A program made the translations under genes and the position numbers. Shown here piece after piece: positions 24,495-32,900 of a DNA stretch of 36,156 bases (positions within the stretch are counted from its first letter, which is position 1; each line of letters begins with the position of its first letter). Source of the DNA: Nanobdellota archaeon (GTDB lineage: Archaea; Nanobdellota; Nanobdellia; Woesearchaeales; GCA-2686295); contig JAHIUF010000087.1 in NCBI GenBank assembly GCA_018817005.1, positions 1 to 36,156 on the forward strand, given 5' to 3'. The notes beneath the pieces are model-generated. The model ran no database searches. It was not told the DNA's origin and saw only the letters and a list, made by a program, of their open reading frames with translations.

Positions 24495-24960
24495 TTTTGC
24501 TCACAATCCTCACTATATCTTCTATAAACATCTTTGTTTTTGCTATGTATGTTTTCATTTCAGGAACACCAAGTGTTTTTATCCTATAATTTTCAGAACA
24601 AATAACAAATTTATCTTTTCTTGCAAATTCCACAGGACTTTTTTTGTGCTGACTAATAATTTCTCTTACTTCCTGAATTAATTTTAAATATTCTTTATTT
24701 ATTTGATAACGATCAACTATTCGTTGTCTAAAAACATTAAATTTCGAATCAAAGGTATCTTGAAAAACAGGCACTCTTTTAAACAAACGCTCATAGAGTA
24801 GCACTGAAGTCATTGCATTGTTTAAGGCTGAGCTAATATTCTCAATGACTGCCAAGAGAAGTTTTGGATCTTTAATAAGAGGATAAGTCATTATAAGCAT
24901 GTGATCTGCAATCATTATGTTTTTCTTGGCTTTTTCTCGTGCCTCTTGAAACTCTTCCAT
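24475..24960 (-). CDS. Small helical protein, first gene of the minD cluster, unknown
   Basis: I place the start at ATG 24960 (161 aa), not the TTG at 24978. A TATA-like TATTTAAA at about 24985-24992 is 28 nt from the ATG, while the TTG would lie within the promoter. The protein is helical (MEEFQEAREKAKKNIMIADH; PLIKDPKLLLAVIENISSAL) and ends with a short strand-like segment and a final helix. The N-terminal part resembles HEPN-type bundles, but I do not see the RxxxxH motif. It overlaps the next gene by 20 nt. Confidence 0.72.
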   Translation of the reverse strand: MEEFQEAREKAKKNIMIADHMLIMTYPLIKDPKLLLAVIENISSALNNAMTSVLLYERLFKRVPVFQDTFDSKFNVFRQRIVDRYQINKEYLKLIQEVREIISQHKKSPVEFARKDKFVICSENYRIKTLGVPEMKTYIAKTKMFIEDIVRIVSKNDGIFK

Positions 24961-25007
24961 ATAAGCACTAATAGTCAAGGAAACTATTTAAACTTATCGA
25001 CAAGAAT

Positions 25008-25352
25008 TTATTTTTGTAAATTCATAATCGCTTCTGCAAGATCGCCTTTCACTTCAATAATCGCTTTTTTTGCTTCTTCTTCTGAACAATTAGTTTGATT
25101 TACAACTGTTTGAATATCTTCATCTGAAATTTCTGGTGTTGAATCAATACTTCTTTCGTACTCTTCACCAGTTATTTGATAAGTCTCCTGACCCATCATA
25201 TTAACTTTTGTTACTTGAGGATTCACAAGCACTATTTCCCTGTCTTCAAGTCTGATTATAACTTCTTTTGCATCTATTTCTTGTTGTTGCAGACCCATTT
25301 TTTTCATAGCCATTCTCATCTGGCGAGAATTCATATTCATTCCAGGAATCAT
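25008..25352 (-). CDS. nac: Nascent polypeptide-associated complex protein (alpha-NAC)
   Basis: The 114-residue protein has a basic Met-rich N-terminus (SRQMRMAMKKMGLQQQEI), a NAC beta-barrel at about 30-70 (VIIRLEDREIVLVNPQVTKV) and a C-terminal UBA domain at about 75-114 (EEAKKAIIEVKGDLAEAIMN). Archaeal NAC is a homodimer on the ribosome near the tunnel exit. The ATG comes 2 nt after the Sec61-beta stop, and a G6 run about 14 nt upstream may act as SD. Translation and membrane targeting are thus encoded together. Confidence 0.93.
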   Translation of the reverse strand: MIPGMNMNSRQMRMAMKKMGLQQQEIDAKEVIIRLEDREIVLVNPQVTKVNMMGQETYQITGEEYERSIDSTPEISDEDIQTVVNQTNCSEEEAKKAIIEVKGDLAEAIMNLQK

Positions 25353-25354
25353 AC

Positions 25355-25522
25355 TTAAAAAAACCCCCCTTTAACGTGTAAGAAAACTTCAATTAAAATA
25401 ACCACTATTACAAGAATTATTATGTGTTGAGGTTTGAATTCAAATCTTGATTTGTAGTCATCAAAATATCTTGTAATTCCTGCTGTTGATGCAGGCATAT
25501 TAATTTTATCTTTTCGTCCCAT
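25355..25522 (-). CDS. secG: Preprotein translocase subunit Sec61-beta (SecG-like), 55 aa
   Basis: This short frame is easily missed. It reads MGRKDKINMPASTAGITRYF and on, with the Sec61-beta signature S-x-AG-x-x-RYFD at residues 12-21, a basic/acidic linker (DYKSRFEFKPQH) and a single C-terminal TM helix (IIILVIVVILIEVFLHV, 34-50). It is the small tail-anchored subunit of SecYE. A TATA box TTTTATAAAA (about 25545-25554) lies 26 nt from the ATG, giving a leaderless message shared with alpha-NAC. The RNase P RNA gene ends 38 nt upstream. Confidence 0.88.
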   Translation of the reverse strand: MGRKDKINMPASTAGITRYFDDYKSRFEFKPQHIIILVIVVILIEVFLHVKGGFF

Positions 25523-25559
25523 TTTATTAAGTGATTATTTATTGTTTTATAAAAGTTTT

Positions 25560-25871
25560 GTAGGGCGGCTATAAGCCACCTTCTGTCAAGCTTCACGAAT
25601 CATTCATGAACAGCCCGTCTTAACATTCTACTTAGCGCCATTTTGGCTTGCACAAGTTAGGGCTCACCGTTTCATCCGTTCCTGAAGAGACGTCAGCGGG
25701 TTATCTCTCAAGCGTCGCCGCTTAATTCTCCAAGCATCATTCCATTCAACAGGTGGTCTCGTTTCTGAGTGGTTGCCGCTCTTTTCAGAGCCTTTCTTTC
25801 AAAAGTAACCATTAATAGTGGGTGGACTTTCCTAAGCACAAAAATGTACCTACAGTTAAGCACCGTCCTAC
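25560..25871 (-). ncRNA. rnpB: RNase P RNA
   Basis: The 312-nt RNA is bounded by its P1 helix: GTAGGACGGT at the 5' end (25871-25862) pairs with GCCGCCCTAC at the 3' end (25569-25560), with one mismatch. It has the conserved GGAAAGTCC (CR-I, 25832-25824) and the CR-V ACAGAAGG-TGGCTTATAG near the 3' end. It is the catalytic RNA that removes 5' leaders from pre-tRNAs. A TATA-like CTTTAAAAAC at about 25890-25900 is correctly spaced for the 5' end. Open frames across it are spurious. Confidence 0.93.
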
Positions 25872-26049
25872 CATAAGGGAAGAAAAGATGTGTTTTTAAA
25901 GTTAACTGAGAAAAAGGATTATTTCTTATCAAACATGTTTTAATGAATTAAACCAATTTATGATTTTTAAAAAAAAAATAACTTTTATGGATAAATTTAA
26001 AAACTTCAAGTGTTTAAAATAGAAATGAGGCTAAAAAGAGGTTTTCGCA

Positions 26050-27054
26050 GTGACTGATCCCATATTAAAAATTCAAAATGTTGTGAAAAAATTCGGTGAA
26101 AAAACAATTCTTAAAGGTTTAAATTTTGACATAAGAAAAGGAGAGATTTTTGGACTAATTGGAGCAAGCGGTTCAGGAAAAACAACTCTTCTAAGCATAA
26201 TGATTGGTTTTGTCAGACCTGAACAAGGAGATGTATTGTTTCGATTTGAACACTTGTTAGATTTTGAAAAAGCTATGACTTTTAGATCTGTTTTCAAGAA
26301 ACAAGAAATTGTCAAAAAAATGTACGGCTTTGCAGCCCAAGTACCTTCTTTTTATGAAAATCTCAAAGTAAGAGAAAACCTTGAGTTTTTTGGATCACTT
26401 TATAACCTTTCAAAAGATGCGCTTAAAACAAATGTTGAAACACTTCTGAATCTTATGGATTTAAAGAATTCAGAAGATTTGCTTGCCAAAAACTTGTCTG
26501 GGGGAATGGAACGTCGGTTAGATATTGCTTGTGCATTAATACACGACCCAAAAGTACTTTTACTTGATGAACCTACAGCGGATTTGGATCCTGTTTTACG
26601 AGAGCATATTTGGAATCTTGTTAAAAAAATCAACAAGAAAGGAACAACAATCATTATTGCGAGTCATCATTTGAACGAACTTGAAAATTTGTGCTCAAGA
26701 ATTGCTATTCTTAAAAAAGGAAAAATAATTGATGTTGCAAGTCCTGAAGCAATAAAAAACAAGTATGCAAAAATCCAAGAAATACATCTTGAAAGTTATC
26801 CTGGAAATTATGAAAAAATAATTAATCAATTAAAGAAAAAGAAATTAATAGATTGTGAAAGAAAAGGTTCTGAACTAATTATAAGATCAAATAAGCCTCA
26901 AAAAACTTTTCAGGAGTTATTTCCTATTCTCGCAAAATTAAAAGAAGAAATAACTGACTTAAAAGTTGGAAAACCTTCATTGGATGAAGTTTTTATTAGT
27001 ATATCGGAAGAAAAAGAAGAGAAAAAAGAAAAAAAAGAACATGAAACTCCTTAA
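26050..27054 (+). CDS. ABC transporter ATP-binding protein
   Basis: The 334-residue ATPase has Walker A GASGSGKT (38-45), a Q-loop after a roughly 30-residue insertion (Q near 95), signature LSGGMERR (about 150-157), Walker B LLLDEPT (about 171-177) and the switch His in ASHHL. A C-terminal extension (about 240-334) of alpha/beta type ends in a Glu/Lys run. The subfamily is that of drug/lipid or polysaccharide exporters (CcmA-like). The start is GTG with AGAGG 8 nt upstream. The 3' end overlaps the permease gene by 14 nt. Confidence 0.9.
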   Translation: MTDPILKIQNVVKKFGEKTILKGLNFDIRKGEIFGLIGASGSGKTTLLSIMIGFVRPEQGDVLFRFEHLLDFEKAMTFRSVFKKQEIVKKMYGFAAQVPSFYENLKVRENLEFFGSLYNLSKDALKTNVETLLNLMDLKNSEDLLAKNLSGGMERRLDIACALIHDPKVLLLDEPTADLDPVLREHIWNLVKKINKKGTTIIIASHHLNELENLCSRIAILKKGKIIDVASPEAIKNKYAKIQEIHLESYPGNYEKIINQLKKKKLIDCERKGSELIIRSNKPQKTFQELFPILAKLKEEITDLKVGKPSLDEVFISISEEKEEKKEKKEHETP

Positions 27055-29023
27055 AATAATAAGTAAAAATTTCAAAATGCTTTTTAGAGCAAAAGGCTCT
27101 GGCGCAATAGTTCTATTTGGACCTTTAATAATAATTCTTTTAGTTGGTTTTGCGTTGAACAAACCAAGCACGTACGAATTATCAATTGGTGTTTATGCAA
27201 CAAACTATAATGAACTTGCAAATTCATTTATCGGCGAACTAAAAAATAATAACTATTTAATACAGCAATTCGATTCAAAAGAGGGTTGCATTGATGCCAT
27301 AAAAAAATCAATTATTCATACATGTATTGTTTTTCCTGAAGATTTTGAAATAGCAGAAAGTAAAACAAATGAGTTAAAGTTTTATGTTGATTATTCGAGA
27401 ACAAACTTGGTTTATCAAATTATTGAAACTGTTTCATCACAGATTGACATCCGATCTTCTGAACTGAGTTTTGAAATGACGAATAAGTTATTAAACATAC
27501 TTACAAATACGAATGAAGAAGTCGATGCAGATATTTTGGCTTTAATAAACTTAAAATCTGCAACAAACAATATTGTTTCCGAAATTATTTCAATTCAAGA
27601 AAACATGGATTCTATTGATTTAAAAATGGAAGAAACAAATATTAAAAGTATAAAAAGTAAGTTTTCAAATATAGAGCCCTTAGTTGAAGATTTAAAAGAT
27701 AGTGGTGAGGATGCTATAAGTGAAGGGAGAGAGTTTTCTGAAGATCAAGGAAACTCATCCAATGCTGGTTTTCTTGGAGATTTGGATGATATTGAACAAG
27801 CAATAAACACTACATTTAATGAAACCTCTGAAACGATAAAAGATATAGAAATTTTAATTAGTAATGCTAGTAATAAAATTAATGATATAAAAACAAAATT
27901 AGAAAAAGCTCAAAAAGCCAATAAAAATATTAAGTCAAGTCTTGAAAATACTAAAGATTCTTTAGATATATTAAAAGAAGATACAAATAAAGTTAAAGCA
28001 TCGCTTGAAAGTATAAACTCAGGCATTGAAAGTATTGAAGTTAAATCAGCAGAAAGTATTGTAAGCCCTATAACAACATCGATTGAACCAGTTATTGCAG
28101 AGTCCACACAACTAAATTTTATGTTCCCGGCATTGCTAATATTAGTTATCATGTTTATTGGAATAATGCTTTCAAGCACCCTTGTTATCATGGAGAAAAA
28201 ATCAAAATCTTCATTTAGAACATTCACAACACCCACAAAAGATTCATTGTTTGTAATTTCAACATATATTACCAGTCTAATATTATTAATTGTACAAATA
28301 ATTATAATTTTAATATTGGCATATTTCTTTATTAAGTCAGACTTGTTAGCGAACTTCGGCCTTACAAGTCTAATACTTTTCATCTCAATGAGTTTGTTTA
28401 TTTTAATTGGTATGGTTATAGGATACTTGTCTTCAACTCAAGAAGCAACAACCATGCTTTCAATTGCGGTTGGTAGTGTTTTCTTGCTTTTATCAAATCT
28501 TATTTTACCCTTAGAAACAATGTCTGATTTCATTAGAAATTTAACAAAATTCAACCCATATGTTATTTCTTCTGAAATTCTAAAAAAAGTTTTAGTCTTT
28601 AACATAGGGATAAAATTTGTGATAAAACCACTTCTTTTCTTAACACTAGGAATATTTATATTATTTATCTTAATCTTTTTATTTCAAAAAATATCTAAAA
28701 TAAGCTATCTTAATAAAATGCCCCACATAAAAAGACAAGGTTTAATTTATATTCCTGAAGACAATTATTTAAAACTCGGAAAACATATTATAAAAAACAA
28801 AGAAGAAGTACTCACTCTACTAAAAAAGATTGATGATGAAGAATTTTCAGAATACGTAAGCAATAACCAAAATGAAATATTTATTTGGTTAAAAAATATT
28901 TTAAAAGAAAAAACTCTTGCTCGAAAAATTAAAACTAAGAATCGTGAAGATATGATTAAAATAATTGATACTCATTTGAAAAAAGAAAAGAATAAAACAG
29001 AAAAAAAAAGTAAAAGAAAATAA
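27041..29023 (+). CDS. ABC-2 type permease with a large extracellular coiled-coil domain
   Basis: I start at ATG 27041 (660 aa); the longer frame from 26966 only reads the shadow of the ATPase tail. TM1 spans about 22-41. An exported domain of about 300 residues with a long coiled coil (MDSIDLKMEETNIKSIKSKF; KAQKANKNIKSSLENTKDSL) follows, then five further TM helices (about 362-555). This is the YhgE/Pip-like layout of ABC2_membrane exporters. The soluble C-terminus (about 570-645) resembles a small helical domain I associate with DUF5752 (from memory), ending in a Lys-rich tail. Confidence 0.85.
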   Translation: MKLLKIISKNFKMLFRAKGSGAIVLFGPLIIILLVGFALNKPSTYELSIGVYATNYNELANSFIGELKNNNYLIQQFDSKEGCIDAIKKSIIHTCIVFPEDFEIAESKTNELKFYVDYSRTNLVYQIIETVSSQIDIRSSELSFEMTNKLLNILTNTNEEVDADILALINLKSATNNIVSEIISIQENMDSIDLKMEETNIKSIKSKFSNIEPLVEDLKDSGEDAISEGREFSEDQGNSSNAGFLGDLDDIEQAINTTFNETSETIKDIEILISNASNKINDIKTKLEKAQKANKNIKSSLENTKDSLDILKEDTNKVKASLESINSGIESIEVKSAESIVSPITTSIEPVIAESTQLNFMFPALLILVIMFIGIMLSSTLVIMEKKSKSSFRTFTTPTKDSLFVISTYITSLILLIVQIIIILILAYFFIKSDLLANFGLTSLILFISMSLFILIGMVIGYLSSTQEATTMLSIAVGSVFLLLSNLILPLETMSDFIRNLTKFNPYVISSEILKKVLVFNIGIKFVIKPLLFLTLGIFILFILIFLFQKISKISYLNKMPHIKRQGLIYIPEDNYLKLGKHIIKNKEEVLTLLKKIDDEEFSEYVSNNQNEIFIWLKNILKEKTLARKIKTKNREDMIKIIDTHLKKEKNKTEKKSKRK

Positions 29024-29029
29024 AAAAAT

Positions 29030-29884
29030 CTATCTAAATAAGATACTTGCATAACTCACTGAATTCTTATAATCATTTGTCAAATCCCCTGAAGTATAAT
29101 ATTGTTCGAGATCTACTTTTGCAAAACCTAAAAATCTTAATATAAAAGAAATTGGTGTTGCACCACAAATCGTCGCAATATTTTTATGTATAAACTTTTC
29201 AAAACCTAAAAAATCCATTTTCTTGATAAAGTTTATTGCTTCTTCATCAAGTTTGTAAATATTTTTTTTTATTTCTGTACAAAAAGGAACGTAATGAAAT
29301 CTTCTACCATAATGTGTAAAGTCAGAACTAATAATGAACATTGCTTTTTTTCCTGTTTCAACCAAAGTTTCTTTTATATCTAAAACTATTTTTTGAAGGT
29401 CTGCATCTTGACTTAAAAGAATTGGAAGAATCTTTATTTTTTCAAGATTCTTTTTAAATAAAAACTGCAAGAAAGGAAGTTGAACCTCTAAGCAATGTTC
29501 ATCTTGATGAATTATTGAGTTTTGTTTAAGATTTCCCTTTTCACCAAGAATTCTCGCAAAGTTTTGATCAACCCTTACAATTCCAAAAGGAGTTTCAAAA
29601 GGTTCTATAGTGAATCCTGAAATGGGATAAGCATGACTTGGACCAATAAGTATAAATAGATCTGGAAACTCTGCTTCAGCAACTGCTTTATAAGACCAAG
29701 CAGCGCAAGGACCGGAAAATTGAAAACTTGCATGAGGAACAATCACTGCTTTTAAAGGTTGTTTAAAACTTGAAGCGGGTAAATCTCCCGGACCATTCTC
29801 ATCCAAGAAGCATTCCTTTATTTGCTCTTCGAGAACTGTTGGTGCTGCAGAATAAAAAGATCCGGCAAATTTTGATTGTCTCAT
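29030..29884 (-). CDS. Memo family protein (AmmeMemoRadiSam protein B)
   Basis: The 284-residue protein matches the Memo family: N-terminal RQSKFAGSFYSAAPTVLEEQ, IVPHASFQFSGPCAAWSYK with the metal-type His (PHA), LIGPSHA, DEHCLEVQLPFLQ and ISSDFTHYG. Memo proteins are related to nonheme iron dioxygenases; in archaea they often neighbour an AMMECR1 and a radical SAM gene, neither of which is here. The ATG is exactly 26 nt from TATA box ATTTATATA (29906-29914) and has no SD, so the gene is leaderless. It converges on the ABC permease with a 6-nt gap. Confidence 0.93.
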   Translation of the reverse strand: MRQSKFAGSFYSAAPTVLEEQIKECFLDENGPGDLPASSFKQPLKAVIVPHASFQFSGPCAAWSYKAVAEAEFPDLFILIGPSHAYPISGFTIEPFETPFGIVRVDQNFARILGEKGNLKQNSIIHQDEHCLEVQLPFLQFLFKKNLEKIKILPILLSQDADLQKIVLDIKETLVETGKKAMFIISSDFTHYGRRFHYVPFCTEIKKNIYKLDEEAINFIKKMDFLGFEKFIHKNIATICGATPISFILRFLGFAKVDLEQYYTSGDLTNDYKNSVSYASILFR

Positions 29885-29916
29885 AAATATTTTTTAGAAA
29901 AAGAGATATATAAATA

Positions 29917-32900
29917 TTATGATACTGAAGAAGCACATTTACACTCAGAAGAACAAGAAAATCCTGGTGGACATTGAGAATCTCTTTGACAAGGACCTGA
30001 TGGGTAAGTATTTTGAGTTCCAGCACCAATACAACAAATATCATCTTGCATAAAACCAGCATTTCCAACCGATTCGCAATTACAATTGTTACCTTCACAA
30101 ATCATAAGACCAGAAACGTCTTCAAGTCGAATATTTGAAGTTAAATAATTCCAGTTAAAAGAATCTATATCTCCTTGTATTGAAATTCTTTGCTGATAAT
30201 AACCAACTTCATAAGTAATATTTTCCAAAAATAAATCTGGTTGTAAAACGAGTAATTTGTTAGTGAAACTCTCTAAAAATTCAACAGAAGATGTGAAGTT
30301 ATAATAATCAACAACCAAAGTGTTATCTTCTGCAACAGCCTTAATCTCTAAGTCACCTTTCTTTGTTAAATAGAGTTTATCAAAATTAGCAACCTCAACA
30401 CTTGAAGGTATAGGGCTTGAAACAAAAGTATTCCCTTCAAATATATTTCTAAAGAAATCTTTGATAGATTCCCACATCGAAGCCAAAAAACCTAAATCGT
30501 ATCTGTTAAAAGAAAACAAAACTATGTTAAAACCATCGTTAAATGAAGCGTTTAGATACTTCCCTGTATTTTCACACTGAATAAAAAACTCATTTGCAGA
30601 TGGAGCGTTACTGGTTGCATCATTACAAGAAAGAACATCACCATCTTTTAAAGGAGGGAATGCTTTTAAACTATTGAGAAATAAGTTTATGTCATTATCT
30701 TTAAGCACAGTTGAAATCCATGTTTTATTATTTGCACTTAGCACACAAAACATTTCAGGAGCATTAACACCATCAATTGGTTCGTTTAAAACAAAGTCAT
30801 TTAAACCACAATGAAGCGTATAATTATCATAATTAGAAGCAACATCTAATAATTTTGCTGCCGCAATTTTTATTGGTGAAAACTCTGACACTTTATGCCA
30901 AGTATTATCTGGGTCACAATACCAAGAACCCTTAACAGAAAAATGAGACGAAGTTTTATCCTCAGAAAATATGTTATTTTTACTTACAGTATTATTTCCA
31001 AAATCAGAATTACAAGACCAAAAAGTGTCATCGTAAAATAAGATTGATTTATAAGATTCATCAGTTGAATTAGTTCCATTATACAATGTAACATCATCAG
31101 CAAAAAGCGGAACCCAAGAGTGATTCAAATGACAAAACATAGAGCTATTGATTGATAACAAATCCAAGTATTGTCCTAAAGGTAAAACATTATTGCCACT
31201 TACAGAGTTTGTACTTAAATTTTTATCACAAGACCAAAACTTTTTATCTTTAAAAAGAACAGCAGTAGTATTCTCATCAAAAACACCAGTACCATTAGCA
31301 AGTGTTTTTCCATCTTCAAAAACATGGAACCATTCTTGATTTAAATTACAAAACCAAGAACCTCTAAATCCAAAAATATCAGAAATGTGATTACCATCAA
31401 AAAGAGGCAGATTTAATCTGTAACTATTATTTCCAAAATATTTATCACAAGACCAAAAGACAGAATCATTGAAAAGAACTGCCTTGTTATCAGAAGTATG
31501 AACTCCTGTGCCTGAAGCAATAGTGTTATCATCACTAAAAATTGGACTCCAAGCGCCATTGACAGAACAAAACCAAGAACCTGAAACATTAAACTTATTA
31601 ACAATTTGTTCATCAGGAATTAAAGCACTTTCTTTTGTATTACCATCAAAAGAAAGGTTTAAACTAAAAAAGTCTTTATCGCAAGAAAGGAATTTATCAT
31701 TAAAATATAAAATTGCATTGTAATCAGACTGTGGTTGAGTCAAAATTTCGCTTACCGTTTCGTTATGCTGAACCTTCAATCCATTAAAACATCCAGCATC
31801 AACATCTGAATAAAATTCACCATAATTATCTTTTTTGGTGTTACTGCCACAACACTTGGTTCCAGTCCATGAAAAGCTAAGCTGAGCATCACAAGTAAAC
31901 ATGTAAGGAGCATAATTACTAAAATCTGAAAAATCAGTATTAAGAGGTGGATTTAAAGAATCAATCCACTCTTCAAAAGGCCCAGCACAATATCTTGTCG
32001 CGAGTTCAGGATTTGAATCCTTTCTTAAAACAAAATTATCAACAAAAAAGTTTGACTGAACAGAACTTTTTATTTCAATCGAACTTACATCTGATAAATC
32101 AGAGCAACCAGATAAATCCAAAACTATGTGAAACCAAGTATTTGCTGTCAATTGAATATCAAAAACTGGGTTGTGGTTAATGTTTTTAGAAATAACAAAA
32201 GAACAAAGTTCTACATCGCTAGAATCTAATAAAGATAAATTTCCAGGAACACCAAGTCCTTTATAACCAATATCAAATTCTAAAGTATCAAATTCTGACC
32301 ATTGAGTCTTTGCTAAATAAAGTATGACTAGTTTTGCAGAATTATATTCCCTAAGCATATTGGTTATGAAATTTGTGTTAAGATCATCACCTGTATAATC
32401 TGAATCAAATGTAAAAATCCTATGAATTTGAGAACCTGTCGTGAAAATTTTAGACTCATCAACAGTATTAGTTGAAAGAACAGATTGAAAATTACTACAA
32501 CCAGAACCCCAACAACACTCTCCAAACACACTATTTCCAAATTCCTTATAACAAATAAAACTAGTTCCAGGTTTAAAAGACTGTAACTCTAAAGGATTCC
32601 ACTCTCTATAACCTTCTCTGCAACAAATAAAATCATTATTAGAATCAGAAGAAAATATTATTGAATCACAATCAATACCCCAATTATTAGCAGGATTGTG
32701 TACTCTTTGACCATGTTGTTGAGAACAAGTCAAATCAGTATCACCTGAAGAAACACCGCAGATTTTATTTATATCATCATATAATTCTGATTCATTATAA
32801 CAACAAACTCCCGAAGTGTCATTGGATGATATCAATCTGTAATCATTAATACAAAAGCTTCCGGATGCAGTACATAAAAAACCATTATTTTGAGTACATT

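Noticed and set aside
25708-25932. 74-codon open frame on the minus strand
   Set aside because: It lies across RNase P RNA, whose P1 pairing and conserved regions explain the sequence.
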